Positions 18,001 to 25,828 of a DNA stretch of 64,000 bases are shown here, piece after piece (within the stretch, counting starts at the first letter, position 1; each line of letters opens with the position of its first letter). A program made the translations under genes and the position numbers. Source of the stretch: Gemmatimonadales bacterium UBA4456 (lineage in GTDB: Bacteria; Gemmatimonadota; Gemmatimonadetes; Longimicrobiales; Gaopeijiaceae); NCBI GenBank assembly GCA_002390225.1, contig DGOW01000034.1, positions 8,725 through 72,724 of the forward strand, read 5' to 3'. Under the pieces are notes generated by a model, which was given only the letters and a program-made list of their open reading frames with translations, was not told where the DNA came from and did not search any database.

Positions 18001-18054
18001 CGCAAGATTGCGCGCAGCCTTCACGGAGCCCGTTACAAACGTCCGTAGAGCCAT
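15031..18054 (-). CDS. SusC/RagA-family TonB-linked outer-membrane transporter
   Basis: A 1,007-residue protein. A signal peptide (~1-34) is followed by a CarboxypepD_reg-like domain (GTVTGLVRDAASLAPLAGAQ), a TonB-box-like segment (LEGVIVTGTAG) and a plug (EIRIRGNSSISQSNRPLIYI; GVIQIFTKRG). The long beta-barrel ends in an aromatic C-terminus (LTVNF). It should import a substrate captured by the SusD partner, powered by TonB-ExbBD. A good sigma-70-like promoter lies 65 bp upstream and GAGGAGG lies 4 nt before the ATG. No adjacent glycoside hydrolase suggests a sugar, so peptides or other oligomers are equally possible. Confidence 0.9.
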   Translation of the reverse strand: MALRTFVTGSVKAARNLAFALAFAAFSAVGVTAQANTGTVTGLVRDAASLAPLAGAQVAVDGTGIGGLVNNVGRFLLLNVPAGTQTVNVTVIGYGAGSQTVSVTAGGTATLDFELREQALSLEGVIVTGTAGQARRREVGNSIESVSSSDIAVAAITDVSNVLQGRAAGVSITGTDGQVGAGSEIRIRGNSSISQSNRPLIYIDGIRMENDGLMSADEGAAGTMAIDGINPNDIDRIEIVKGPAATTLYGTEAAGGVIQIFTKRGAAGAPAWTLTVDGGQSVMGHQGPLTDSDVKVMANAFTENNLDVYPTGDFDVDYLLPSGDIGNNNGLRLNDCASGVNMSALYPSINNYGAEPGCPESGSWFRDAYMQRYNLSIRGGGETATYFVSGRYADENGVVDPQGQDSYNLRANVQFQPFDGLDVSLNNMYTKRNISWIPNGNNASGLFLNVLRGERGYTPDNDDSLVLFNDILTNQSQWVTSASIGWSPTADFSHRLNFGMDYTYVDFVDFKPYDNYENPLGDRENDTYNDRNMTFDYSGSWRTDVMGGIASSFSWGGQVYEEYSWRLNGFDSDFAGPGEQLLGDGTDPGVNESRLTVRSGGFFLQEQIGFGDRLFITGGVRWDGFSTFGAGFGLASYPKLAAAYTISDESFFPDIGVDALKLRGAWGRSGRAPGAFDAVKVYEATQADEVVPALIIGNLGNADLGPEISEEIEVGFETSMFDGRASLDFTYFDQTTTDALIGVAEAPSFGTEERTLRNLGETTNVGFEAIFNVTPLRTDNIDWNVNFAYSRSRSEITDLGPLENAGFNLQLGFPIGVEYDRVVMNPGVVGAAPETKTQVLGVVFPTDIMALGTRVTFSQSLTLDLLAESQMGHVRGIGIGWATARRETWPACFGIQNEFNNNGSTNLTPQQVNTCVPGKINWGMWTQNADFIKLRSASLSYRLPDDLIPGTRSVSLALQGKNLWQSTDYQGLDPEATDRGLDRGEYAFEYYNMAPPRILILNLTVNF

Positions 18055-18118
18055 GAGGCCTCCTCAATGAACTCTAGGTACTTGAACCCATTCCGCCCAA
18101 CATCATCCCAAGAGATAG

Positions 18119-18147
18119 TCTATACGGGTCTGACAAACCAAAGTCAA
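18119..18147 (-). promoter_or_regulatory. Sigma-70-type promoter of the SusC-SusD operon
   Basis: On the minus strand, TTGACT (18147-18142) is followed by exactly 17 nt and TATAGA (18124-18119). The -35 matches the consensus at five of six positions and the -10 at four of six. Predicted transcription starts near 18112, giving a leader of roughly 58 nt with a strong Shine-Dalgarno. The remainder of 18148-18233 holds nothing I recognise. Confidence 0.6.
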
Positions 18148-18233
18148 GATGTTTACGCAAGGCCTGAAAGCGTTTCTCCCACTTAGACGCACCGTCCGTT
18201 TAGCTCGGAACGCTCACATCGTAAACAAATGAC

Positions 18234-19052
18234 TCAGGCCCCGGGGAAGGCGGGTACGATGCAGGGGGTCGCCAAGGGTCGTTCAGAAGCTCCGGAGGCG
18301 AGGCCTTTCTTGAGCGTGACCTTGATCACGCCGCTCGCGCCAGCAGAGCCATACTCCCATCCGGCGGCTGCACCGGGCTGCACTTCGATCGACTCCACCT
18401 CATTCGGGCGCATCTGAAAGAGCGCCCCTTCGGCACCAGGCGTGCGGACCCCGTCGATCAGCAGGATCGGGGGGTCAGCGACAGCGGTGGAGCGCCCACG
18501 CGCGGAGCGGAAGCGGGCGGTCGCACCCACATCTCCTGGCATGGGACCCACCATGTTGGGCGCCAGCCGTCGAATGAGTTCCATGACATTGCGCGCATTC
18601 ATACCCTCGATCTCATGCGCCTCGAGCCGCCGTCCCGTTGACCGCTGACGTTCCTCGATCTTCCGGCGATCCTGCTCAGCTTTGGCTCCGAAGACTGAGG
18701 GCAGACGGAACTCAACGTCGCGCGGGAAACGTTGCACAACGGTGACTTGTCCCCACGTGATGCGGCAGTCCGCAGTCATCATCGCGAGGAGGCGCTTCCC
18801 TTCCGGAAGATCCTTGAACTCGAAGCGGCCTCGGCGGCCGGTAAACGCCTCGTGCCCGCTATCCATGCGTATGAGGACACCCGGTATCGGTTCTCCGGAG
18901 ATGCTGTCGAGGATCTGGCCCTGAAGATAAGCCAGGGGGAGTGGAGCCTCAGCGGACATCTCCACCTGCGCAAACACGGGATACGCCCCGGTCGCGGCTG
19001 CGACGACAAGCGCCGAAAAGAGCGAACGAGGATCGAGAACCAGACGTGCCAT
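18234..19052 (-). CDS. Second barrel-less CarboxypepD_reg + TonB-plug protein
   Basis: A 272-residue protein with a signal peptide (~1-29, ending PVFAQ). A regulatory beta-sandwich (LQGQILDSISGEPIPGVLIR) spans ~42-120. A charged linker (EQDRRKIEERQRSTGRR) and a plug-like domain follow, with PPILLIDGVRTPG and the conserved GSAGASGVIKVTLKKG. Like the protein at 12621-13481 it ends soon after the plug and has no barrel. It lies upstream of the SusC/SusD operon on the same strand, with its own gap (18055-18233) containing the SusC promoter. Proteins of this form probably act as soluble or surface modules; the function is unknown. Confidence 0.7.
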   Translation of the reverse strand: MARLVLDPRSLFSALVVAAATGAYPVFAQVEMSAEAPLPLAYLQGQILDSISGEPIPGVLIRMDSGHEAFTGRRGRFEFKDLPEGKRLLAMMTADCRITWGQVTVVQRFPRDVEFRLPSVFGAKAEQDRRKIEERQRSTGRRLEAHEIEGMNARNVMELIRRLAPNMVGPMPGDVGATARFRSARGRSTAVADPPILLIDGVRTPGAEGALFQMRPNEVESIEVQPGAAAGWEYGSAGASGVIKVTLKKGLASGASERPLATPCIVPAFPGA

Positions 19053-19151
19053 GAGGAGTCCATGGGAAGTTCATCGCACCGCCGAGGCGATGCGCAGACC
19101 TACTATTAAGATTTCGTCACCGCCGCGACTTCGTTGCGCCGCGCACCCGAT

Positions 19152-19463
19152 TCAGGAGCCGATCCGCTCCAGCAATTGACGAGCGTACCCAGCCGAAACC
19201 CTGAGTTCGCCCATCTGACCACCTACACGTCGGAAGATATAACGCACGCCCCTCGAGGCCCACGTAAGGTCACCGACGCGGGTCGGTACGACGGGTGCGT
19301 CGTCATCTTCCTCGGAAAACTCGAGTCGGCCGCCGTTCTCGCGAACAACCACCTGCATCATCCGACCGCGAGAGATCCCTCGATAGGTACCTGCCAGTTC
19401 CATCAATGAGCCGCGGTATGGCTGCACAACAGGCGCCAGTTCGGGGCTCAGCAGAGGACGCAC
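19152..19463 (-). CDS. Small DUF3471-like protein, possibly a remnant
   Basis: A 103-residue protein starting at GTG 19463, overlapping the NAD-GDH stop by one base (TAGTG). From ~22 it follows the pattern of the C-terminal beta-domain found after serine beta-lactamase-like hydrolases: LAGTYRGI, then VVVRENGGRLEF, then GELRVSAGYARQLLERI. No catalytic domain is attached. It may be a stand-alone lipocalin-like binding domain or the last piece of a deleted hydrolase. There is no signal peptide. Coupling to GDH suggests it is translated; the assignment is by pattern only. Confidence 0.45.
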   Translation of the reverse strand: MRPLLSPELAPVVQPYRGSLMELAGTYRGISRGRMMQVVVRENGGRLEFSEEDDDAPVVPTRVGDLTWASRGVRYIFRRVGGQMGELRVSAGYARQLLERIGS

Positions 19464-22400
19464 TATCGGCGATCCTCCTGCCCCGGCCTTCTCGCGACAC
19501 GGTCTGCGAGTACACCAAGCTCGCGAGCCGCGACCGAAGCGGCCGCCAGTCCGATACTCTCCTCAGCTTTCAGTTCTTCCAGGATGTCACGGAAGCGCTC
19601 CAGATCGACGGTCTTTACCAAAGCCATGTAGTCGCTACCCTGGTCACCATCTCCTTCATGACGGACCAACAAATCGGTTGTGATGCGTCGGTGTGCCCTC
19701 GACAGGTCATCGGACAGCACCTGCGCCGCACGCACCTCCCACTGGTCATCCCCAGCTGATGCGAAACTCCTGCGGCGAAGCCATGGCACCTCGAACGCCT
19801 CCGACGTCTGGTAGAAAGCGTGAGCGGTCGATATTGGATCAGTCTCCACTTCACGACCGATCCCGAGGACCTCGAGCAACTGGTCCAGGAAGCGAAGCGT
19901 GATCAGGCGACGCGAGAACGCCTCGTCGGCTCCCAGTTCCTGTATCTCCCGAACGCGGGCCTCGAACAGCGTCCGCTCCTCGCCGCGCACGACATCACCG
20001 AAGGCCTCTCGTAGCGACGCGAGCCCGGTAAGGTTCTGCTCGACGATCGCAGCCGACGAGTCGTCGGGGTCGACATTCTGCAATACCCATCGGGTCGTTC
20101 GCTCGAGCACACGAGCCAGACCCAGCAGCCAGCGATATGACACGCGTGAGCTCACCGCATCCGCCTGCTGCGCCATCTGGCGCATGAGCGCGCGGTGATC
20201 GGCAAGCCGCGACGCCACGAGCCACGAGCGCACCACGTCCTCCGAAGACCGACCGGTGTCTCGCTTCATGCGCGACACGAACGCCGAGCCCATAAGGTCG
20301 ACGAGATCATTCGTGATCTCAGCAGTGATGATCTCCCGACGTAGTCGGTGGTCGGCCAGGTTCTCCTGTCCTGCCGCCGTGATCGCCCTCGGCGGGAAGT
20401 ACCCGAGCAGGTAGCTCTCCGTCACCGGATCATCAGGCAGTCCGCTCGACAGAAGACGAGTCTTCAATGACAGCTTCGAGTAGGCGAGCAGCACGCAGAG
20501 CTCGGGACGAGCCATCCCCTGACCCCGCTCGCGCCGCTCGATCAACACATCCGTGGAAGGCAGGTTCTCCGCCGCTCGGTCCAGCTCTCCAGCCTTCTCC
20601 AGAGACAGCATCAGGTCCCGGAACTCGTCGATCGATTCTTTCGAGCGCCGTTCATCGAGCGAGACGGCGAGGCTCTGGGAGCGATTGTTGTCGAGCACGA
20701 GCTCGGCCACTGACTCGGTGAGCGTCTCCAGAAGTTCGTTTCGCTTTTCCTGCTCGAGCATCCCGGACGTTACGGCCGGCGTCAGGAGGATCTTGAGATT
20801 GACCTCATGGTCGGACATGTCGACGCCGCCCGAGTTGTCGAGAGCGTCGGTGTTGATCCTGCCGCCGAGATTCGCATACTCGATGCGAGCCCGTTGCGTG
20901 AGGCCGAGATTACCGCCCTCCCCTATGACGTCACAGCGAAGCTCACCCGTGTCGAGTCGTACCGCGTCATTCGCGGGGTCCCCGGCATCAGTGTGCGTCT
21001 GCATCGCGGACTTCACGTAGGTGCCAATGCCCCCGTTCCAGAGCAACTCCACAGGGGCTCGCAGCACGGCGCGGACGAGCGCCTCACCGTCGGTCGGCTG
21101 TTCCTCACCCTCTTTGATCCCTAGAGCCTTGAGTGCCTCGGGGGTCAGCTCGACCTCCTTCGCACTTCGAGGCACGATCATACCGCCTTCACTGAGCAGG
21201 CCCTGGTCGTAGTCCTCCCAACTCGAGCGACCCAGCTCGAATATCCGTTTCCGCTCGGCATAGCTAGTTGCCGGGTCCGGGGTCGGGTCGATGAAGACAT
21301 GCCTGTGGTCGAACGCGGCGATCAGTCGGATCTGCTCCGAGAGCAGCATCCCATTGCCGAATACGTCACCGCTCATGTCCCCGACACCGGCGACTGTGAA
21401 GGGCTCCTTCTGGATATCTTTGCCCTTCTCACGAAAATGACGCTTCACACACTCCCAGCCACCTCGAGCGGTGATACCAACGGCCTTGTGGTCATACCCG
21501 TTCGAGCCACCCGATGCGAACGCGTCGTCGAGCCAGAACCCGTAGTCGGCAGAGACGGAATTTGCGAGGTCGGAGAAGGTCGCTGTTCCCTTATCGGCGG
21601 CGACGACCAGATAGGGGTCAGGTGGATCGTAGGCGACGACAGCGTCGGGCTCCACGTTTCTTCCGTCGACGAGATTGTCGGTGACGTCGAGTAGTCCGCG
21701 GATGAGGGTCTGATACTGCTGACGCCCCTCCTCCCATCGCTCCTCAGGATCCGACGGCGTAATACGCGTCACGAAGCCACCCTTCGAACCTCCTGGCACG
21801 ATGACGGCGTTCTTCACCATCTGCGTGTTCACCAAGCCGAGGATCTCCGTGCGGAAGTCGTCCGGGCGGTCACTCCATCGTATACCGCCGCGGGCCACCG
21901 TCGCCCCACGAAGATGCACACCTTCCATTCGAGCCGAATGCACCCACACCTCGAATAGCAGCTCGGTGGGCGGGGAGTTCTCTACGTTCCCGACAAGGAA
22001 CTTGTAAGAGACATAGGGGACTCCGCCGGACCGCTGACTCGGAGTCGTGCCCCCGAGGCGGTAGTAATTGGTCCGGACCGTCTGGGAGATCGTCTCCTCT
22101 AGGCGCCGAAGCGCTCGGTCGTCAGCGAGCAGGCTCACACCCCGGAGTGACCCGTGGAACGCATCACGTATGTCGTCGATAGCAGCCAGCCGTTCCTGAG
22201 CAGTGGCATCCATCTCCGGGTCGAACTTCGTCCGGAACATTGAGAAGAGTTCGCGGGCGATCCCAGGATACTCGACGAGGGCGTGGGGCAACGCGGTCCG
22301 ACTGGGTACGGTTCCCGCCTGGAAGGCGTACCCAACCAAACCCCGCAAGGCGTCCACCTCACGCCAGTGCAGCCCCGCACTCACCACCAACGCATTAAGT

Positions 22401-24394
22401 GGGTCGGTGACGACGTCCCCGACTCGGACAGCGAGCAGTGTATCCGAAAGTAGGTCACCAAGACCGTCGACATCGAGGAGTTCGCCTGCACGGTCCTGGA
22501 CGGCGAACACGTAGATGGTCGCGTCAGGAACTCCGTTGCTTCTGACCTCGTAGGGCTTCATCGCGATGATCCTCAATCCGGCGTCCTCGAGGATCGGCAT
22601 GAAGTCGGAGAGGACCAGACGCTCCTCTCTCAGGAAGAGCTTCAGCTCGGTCGCGCCAATCACCCCCGCAACGACGGCACCCTCGACTCGGTTCGTCAGC
22701 CCGACGGAGACGCTCACGTTCTCCCGGGCCATCCGCTCAAGCTCAAAGATGTCGGCGACCGCAATCTCGGGAACCGCCGCGGCCTGATACTCACGGCTCA
22801 TCGCTGCGTCATAGCGCTGCGCAAGCTCACGCGCCTCGTCAGTCGACACGACCTTTTCGAGGCCCTCGCGCACCCGATCCGCCCACGTTCGAATAATCGA
22901 CGCGACGACGTGCTCGAGGTCTTCAGTGCGGATCTCCGCGATCCTCTCCTCGCTCGCGCTCAGGTAGAAGTGCAGACGCGCCCGATCACCAGCCCCAAGC
23001 GCGAGATGATAGTTCAGAATCGAGCAGTCATACCGCTCGACCAGCGCGCCCTCAATCTGTTTACGGACGCTGCCGGAGAACCGATCCCGGGGCAGGATCA
23101 CCATCACGGAGACGCCACGATGTAGCGGATCCTGCCGCAGCACGACCTTCACGTCGCGGCCGCTGTACGCGGTCAATACCGCGCGGACGTCATCCCTCAG
23201 CTCCTCCGCGGAAGAGAGGAAGAGCTCCTCCTTCGGAAGGGAGTCGAAGATCGTGATGATCTCCTTGTAGTCGTGCGAGCCCTCGGGCACGCCCTCCGAG
23301 TCGAGAAGGCGGCGCAGCTTGTCACGAACAAGCGGTATATTGGCCGCCGGCTCCGAGTAGGTCTTTGACGTAAAGAGGCCGATGAAGCGGTGCTCGCCGA
23401 TCACGAGTCCCTTCGCGTCGAGCTTCTTCACCCCGACGTAGTCCATTCGGACCCGTCGATGCACGGTCGATTCAGCGTTCGTCTTGTTGACGATCAGAAC
23501 GGGGCCTTTGAGCGCAAGCTCGCGCATGCCGGGCGCCAGTTCCGAAATCGGCACGGGCTCGGCAAACCTCGAGTCTCCTTCGTTTCGGAGCAGACCCAGC
23601 CCGGACCCCGGCTGCACGACGATCGCCTGTTCGCCCCCATCCTCTCCCCCGACAAGGTCGTAGCCGCGATACCCGAGGAAGACAAAGCCTCCGTCCTTCA
23701 GCCAGCTGAGGAACTCCTCGATCTCCTCGAACTCGTGCTTCTTGTCGGGCAGATCGTTCGCGTTCGCACGGACGGCCTCCAGAACGTGATCGAGCGCCCC
23801 CAGCATCGGATGGAAATCGTCGGTAGCCCGCACGACGTCCTGAAGGCGAGAGCGCAGATCCGACTCCATACCGGCGAGACGCTCGGCGTCTCCGACGCGC
23901 TCGACCTCGCAGTGGACGACGGACTCCTCGTTACCACCATCCGCTGGCGGGTGGACCCCAATGACGTGACCCTCGGCGTCCCGTTCAACGTCGATTATGG
24001 GGTACACCATGCGCTCGACGGCCAAATCCTGGAGCGAGAGGTACTCGCGAATCGAGTCGATGATGAACGGTCGCTCGCTGACGTTCGTGCGTATCAGCGT
24101 GACAGGTGCGTCCCATCCCTCGTCGTCTTCGTCCGCGTTCACGACGGCGACATCGACCCGAAACGGCCGCGATCTCTCGAGGAACCTGAGCGCACCTCGC
24201 GTCATGGATGCGAGATCGCCTGTGCTCCGTTGCGTCAGGAGTTCGTCCGGAGCACGCGACAGAAAGAGCTCGGCAAAGTCTAGGAGGAGTTCGGACGCCC
24301 CGTCTGGACTGGATTTCAGGCAGTCACAAACCTGCTTGATCGCGGGCGAGATCTCGCGGAGCCGGCTCGGGGCGGCCGCCGTAGTGTCGCTCAT
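19463..24394 (-). CDS. NAD-specific glutamate dehydrogenase, large (L180-type)
   Basis: About 1,643 residues, the size of the very large bacterial NAD-GDH class. It should convert glutamate to 2-oxoglutarate and ammonia with NAD, feeding the TCA cycle. N-terminal ACT-like regulatory regions are followed by a catalytic core with ARGGIRWSDRPDDFRTE and the active-site lysine motif GGSKGGFV near the middle. A dinucleotide-binding segment (VIGEGGNLGLTQRARIEYA) and a long helical C-terminal domain follow. I prefer ATG 24394 (MSDTTAAAP) to the in-frame start at 24436; neither has a clear Shine-Dalgarno. It is divergent from the SbcD-like gene across 174 bp. Confidence 0.93.
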   Translation of the reverse strand: MSDTTAAAPSRLREISPAIKQVCDCLKSSPDGASELLLDFAELFLSRAPDELLTQRSTGDLASMTRGALRFLERSRPFRVDVAVVNADEDDEGWDAPVTLIRTNVSERPFIIDSIREYLSLQDLAVERMVYPIIDVERDAEGHVIGVHPPADGGNEESVVHCEVERVGDAERLAGMESDLRSRLQDVVRATDDFHPMLGALDHVLEAVRANANDLPDKKHEFEEIEEFLSWLKDGGFVFLGYRGYDLVGGEDGGEQAIVVQPGSGLGLLRNEGDSRFAEPVPISELAPGMRELALKGPVLIVNKTNAESTVHRRVRMDYVGVKKLDAKGLVIGEHRFIGLFTSKTYSEPAANIPLVRDKLRRLLDSEGVPEGSHDYKEIITIFDSLPKEELFLSSAEELRDDVRAVLTAYSGRDVKVVLRQDPLHRGVSVMVILPRDRFSGSVRKQIEGALVERYDCSILNYHLALGAGDRARLHFYLSASEERIAEIRTEDLEHVVASIIRTWADRVREGLEKVVSTDEARELAQRYDAAMSREYQAAAVPEIAVADIFELERMARENVSVSVGLTNRVEGAVVAGVIGATELKLFLREERLVLSDFMPILEDAGLRIIAMKPYEVRSNGVPDATIYVFAVQDRAGELLDVDGLGDLLSDTLLAVRVGDVVTDPLNALVVSAGLHWREVDALRGLVGYAFQAGTVPSRTALPHALVEYPGIARELFSMFRTKFDPEMDATAQERLAAIDDIRDAFHGSLRGVSLLADDRALRRLEETISQTVRTNYYRLGGTTPSQRSGGVPYVSYKFLVGNVENSPPTELLFEVWVHSARMEGVHLRGATVARGGIRWSDRPDDFRTEILGLVNTQMVKNAVIVPGGSKGGFVTRITPSDPEERWEEGRQQYQTLIRGLLDVTDNLVDGRNVEPDAVVAYDPPDPYLVVAADKGTATFSDLANSVSADYGFWLDDAFASGGSNGYDHKAVGITARGGWECVKRHFREKGKDIQKEPFTVAGVGDMSGDVFGNGMLLSEQIRLIAAFDHRHVFIDPTPDPATSYAERKRIFELGRSSWEDYDQGLLSEGGMIVPRSAKEVELTPEALKALGIKEGEEQPTDGEALVRAVLRAPVELLWNGGIGTYVKSAMQTHTDAGDPANDAVRLDTGELRCDVIGEGGNLGLTQRARIEYANLGGRINTDALDNSGGVDMSDHEVNLKILLTPAVTSGMLEQEKRNELLETLTESVAELVLDNNRSQSLAVSLDERRSKESIDEFRDLMLSLEKAGELDRAAENLPSTDVLIERRERGQGMARPELCVLLAYSKLSLKTRLLSSGLPDDPVTESYLLGYFPPRAITAAGQENLADHRLRREIITAEITNDLVDLMGSAFVSRMKRDTGRSSEDVVRSWLVASRLADHRALMRQMAQQADAVSSRVSYRWLLGLARVLERTTRWVLQNVDPDDSSAAIVEQNLTGLASLREAFGDVVRGEERTLFEARVREIQELGADEAFSRRLITLRFLDQLLEVLGIGREVETDPISTAHAFYQTSEAFEVPWLRRRSFASAGDDQWEVRAAQVLSDDLSRAHRRITTDLLVRHEGDGDQGSDYMALVKTVDLERFRDILEELKAEESIGLAAASVAARELGVLADRVARRPGQEDRR

Positions 24395-24477
24395 GTAGTT
24401 CGTCCGGCGGCCGGCGGACACCGACGCGCACGACAAGGGATGCAGGGGACGGACCCTGAATGGTACGGGAGAATCGA

Positions 24478-24539
24478 TTGACCGGAAATATAATTGATCA
24501 CCTTGGGCAAAGGACCCGTGGGCTCAGGGAAAAATTCCC
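24478..24539 (+). promoter_or_regulatory. AT-rich patch with TATAAT and a dyad upstream of the SbcD-like gene
   Basis: The divergent 174-bp region contains an AT-rich island unusual for its surroundings, with a perfect TATAAT at 24489-24494 on the plus strand. No convincing -35 lies at 17 nt. A 13-bp dyad GGGAA-AAA-TTCCC follows at 24527-24539, 30 nt before the start codon. A promoter with an operator-like dyad is possible; evidence is weak. Confidence 0.25.
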
Positions 24540-24568
24540 CCGCCCCGCCGGATGATCTAATTTGGTCC

Positions 24569-25828
24569 ATGCGATTCCTGCACGTCGCCGACGTACATCT
24601 CGACACTTCATTTTCCGGCCGATCCGAGAGGGTACGGCAACGGCTCCGCGACGCATCCCGTGAGGCGTTCCGCAATGCCGTCGATCTCGCGATTCACGAG
24701 GACGTGCACGCCTTCCTGATCGCCGGTGATCTCTTCGACGGCGAGCGGCTCTCGTTCCAGACCGAGCGCTTCCTTCTCGAGCAGACTGAGCGCCTCGGCG
24801 ATCACGGTATCACCGTCGTGTACGCCACGGGAAATCACGACCCGGGCGCTCCGACTACCGGCCCACGCTCGCTTGCCTGGTCCGACGCCGTTCAGGTTGC
24901 ACCTGACGGGACTCCCCGACGCTTCACGATCCACGATCACGGAGACGTACCGATTGGGTACGTCACTGCGGTAGGGCATGACACCGACCGTGTGACGGAC
25001 GACCTGTCCCGCAGCCTTCCGGTACCGGCCGGTGAGCTTCCTGAGATCGCGTTGCTGCATACGCAGGTGCACACGTCTCTCGGCGCTCGTGATCACCATT
25101 CGTATGCGCCCTCGGAACTGACCCGGCTCTGCCACGCCGGATACGACTACTGGGCGCTTGGACACGTGCACATCCGCCAACAGCTCTCGGCGGATCCACC
25201 CATCTGGTACCCCGGCAGTCTCCAGGGGAAGAGCCACACCGATACCGGTGCCCGTGGCGCCCTGCTTGTCGACCTGTCGGACCGCGCAGCGCCGCTCGTC
25301 TCGTTCCGACCACTCGCCCCGGTTCGATGGGACACGATCGAGGTCGACCGCCTCGACCACGTTCAATCCCTGGATGACCTCGAGTACGCGTGCCTCGACG
25401 CATGGAATCAGCAGCGGGCAGAGGACCCGACGACCCACGGCACAGAGTGGATGGTCCGTGTCGTTCTGCGAGGCCCCTGCCCACTCTGGGCGGAGCTACG
25501 TACCGTCGAAGACCAGGAGACGTTGGCGTCCGAACTCGCACCGATGATGGGGGCACTGGAGGTCGTGCTGTCCACGGAGGGCGTACACGCGACAGTCGAC
25601 CTGGACGAGCACCGGAAGCGGACAGATGTGCTCGGTGAAGCCCTCCGTCTCGCGACGGAGATCCATCAGGGTCGACTCACCCTCGAAGACCTCGACCCAA
25701 CATCACTCGCGGGTAGCGTAGGTGACGATCCGGCGAGCATCGCTGAATACGCGCGGTCCTTGCTCGGCGAAGCAGAGGGAGAGGGAGAGCTCGCGATGCG
25801 CCTCCTGAACACTGAGGCGCGCCGTTGA
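24569..25828 (+). CDS. SbcD/YhaO-like metallophosphoesterase exonuclease subunit
   Basis: A 419-residue protein. I start at ATG 24569, because the canonical calcineurin-like motif I follows immediately (MRFLHVADVHLDTSF). Further motifs are LIAGDLFDG, the GNHDPG box and a late GHVHIRQ, the metal ligands of Mre11/SbcD-type nucleases. The residues after ~260 form a capping and partner-binding region. The downstream gene encodes an SMC-like ATPase, and its TTG start overlaps this stop (TTGA), so the two form a nuclease-ATPase complex as in SbcCD or YhaO/YhaN. The role is probably DNA-end processing or repair. Length resembles YhaO. Confidence 0.85.
   Translation: MRFLHVADVHLDTSFSGRSERVRQRLRDASREAFRNAVDLAIHEDVHAFLIAGDLFDGERLSFQTERFLLEQTERLGDHGITVVYATGNHDPGAPTTGPRSLAWSDAVQVAPDGTPRRFTIHDHGDVPIGYVTAVGHDTDRVTDDLSRSLPVPAGELPEIALLHTQVHTSLGARDHHSYAPSELTRLCHAGYDYWALGHVHIRQQLSADPPIWYPGSLQGKSHTDTGARGALLVDLSDRAAPLVSFRPLAPVRWDTIEVDRLDHVQSLDDLEYACLDAWNQQRAEDPTTHGTEWMVRVVLRGPCPLWAELRTVEDQETLASELAPMMGALEVVLSTEGVHATVDLDEHRKRTDVLGEALRLATEIHQGRLTLEDLDPTSLAGSVGDDPASIAEYARSLLGEAEGEGELAMRLLNTEARR

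Noticed and set aside
23390..24283. 297-residue plus-strand frame within NAD-GDH
   Set aside because: Antisense shadow of the GDH N-terminal region; no motif or ribosome-binding site.
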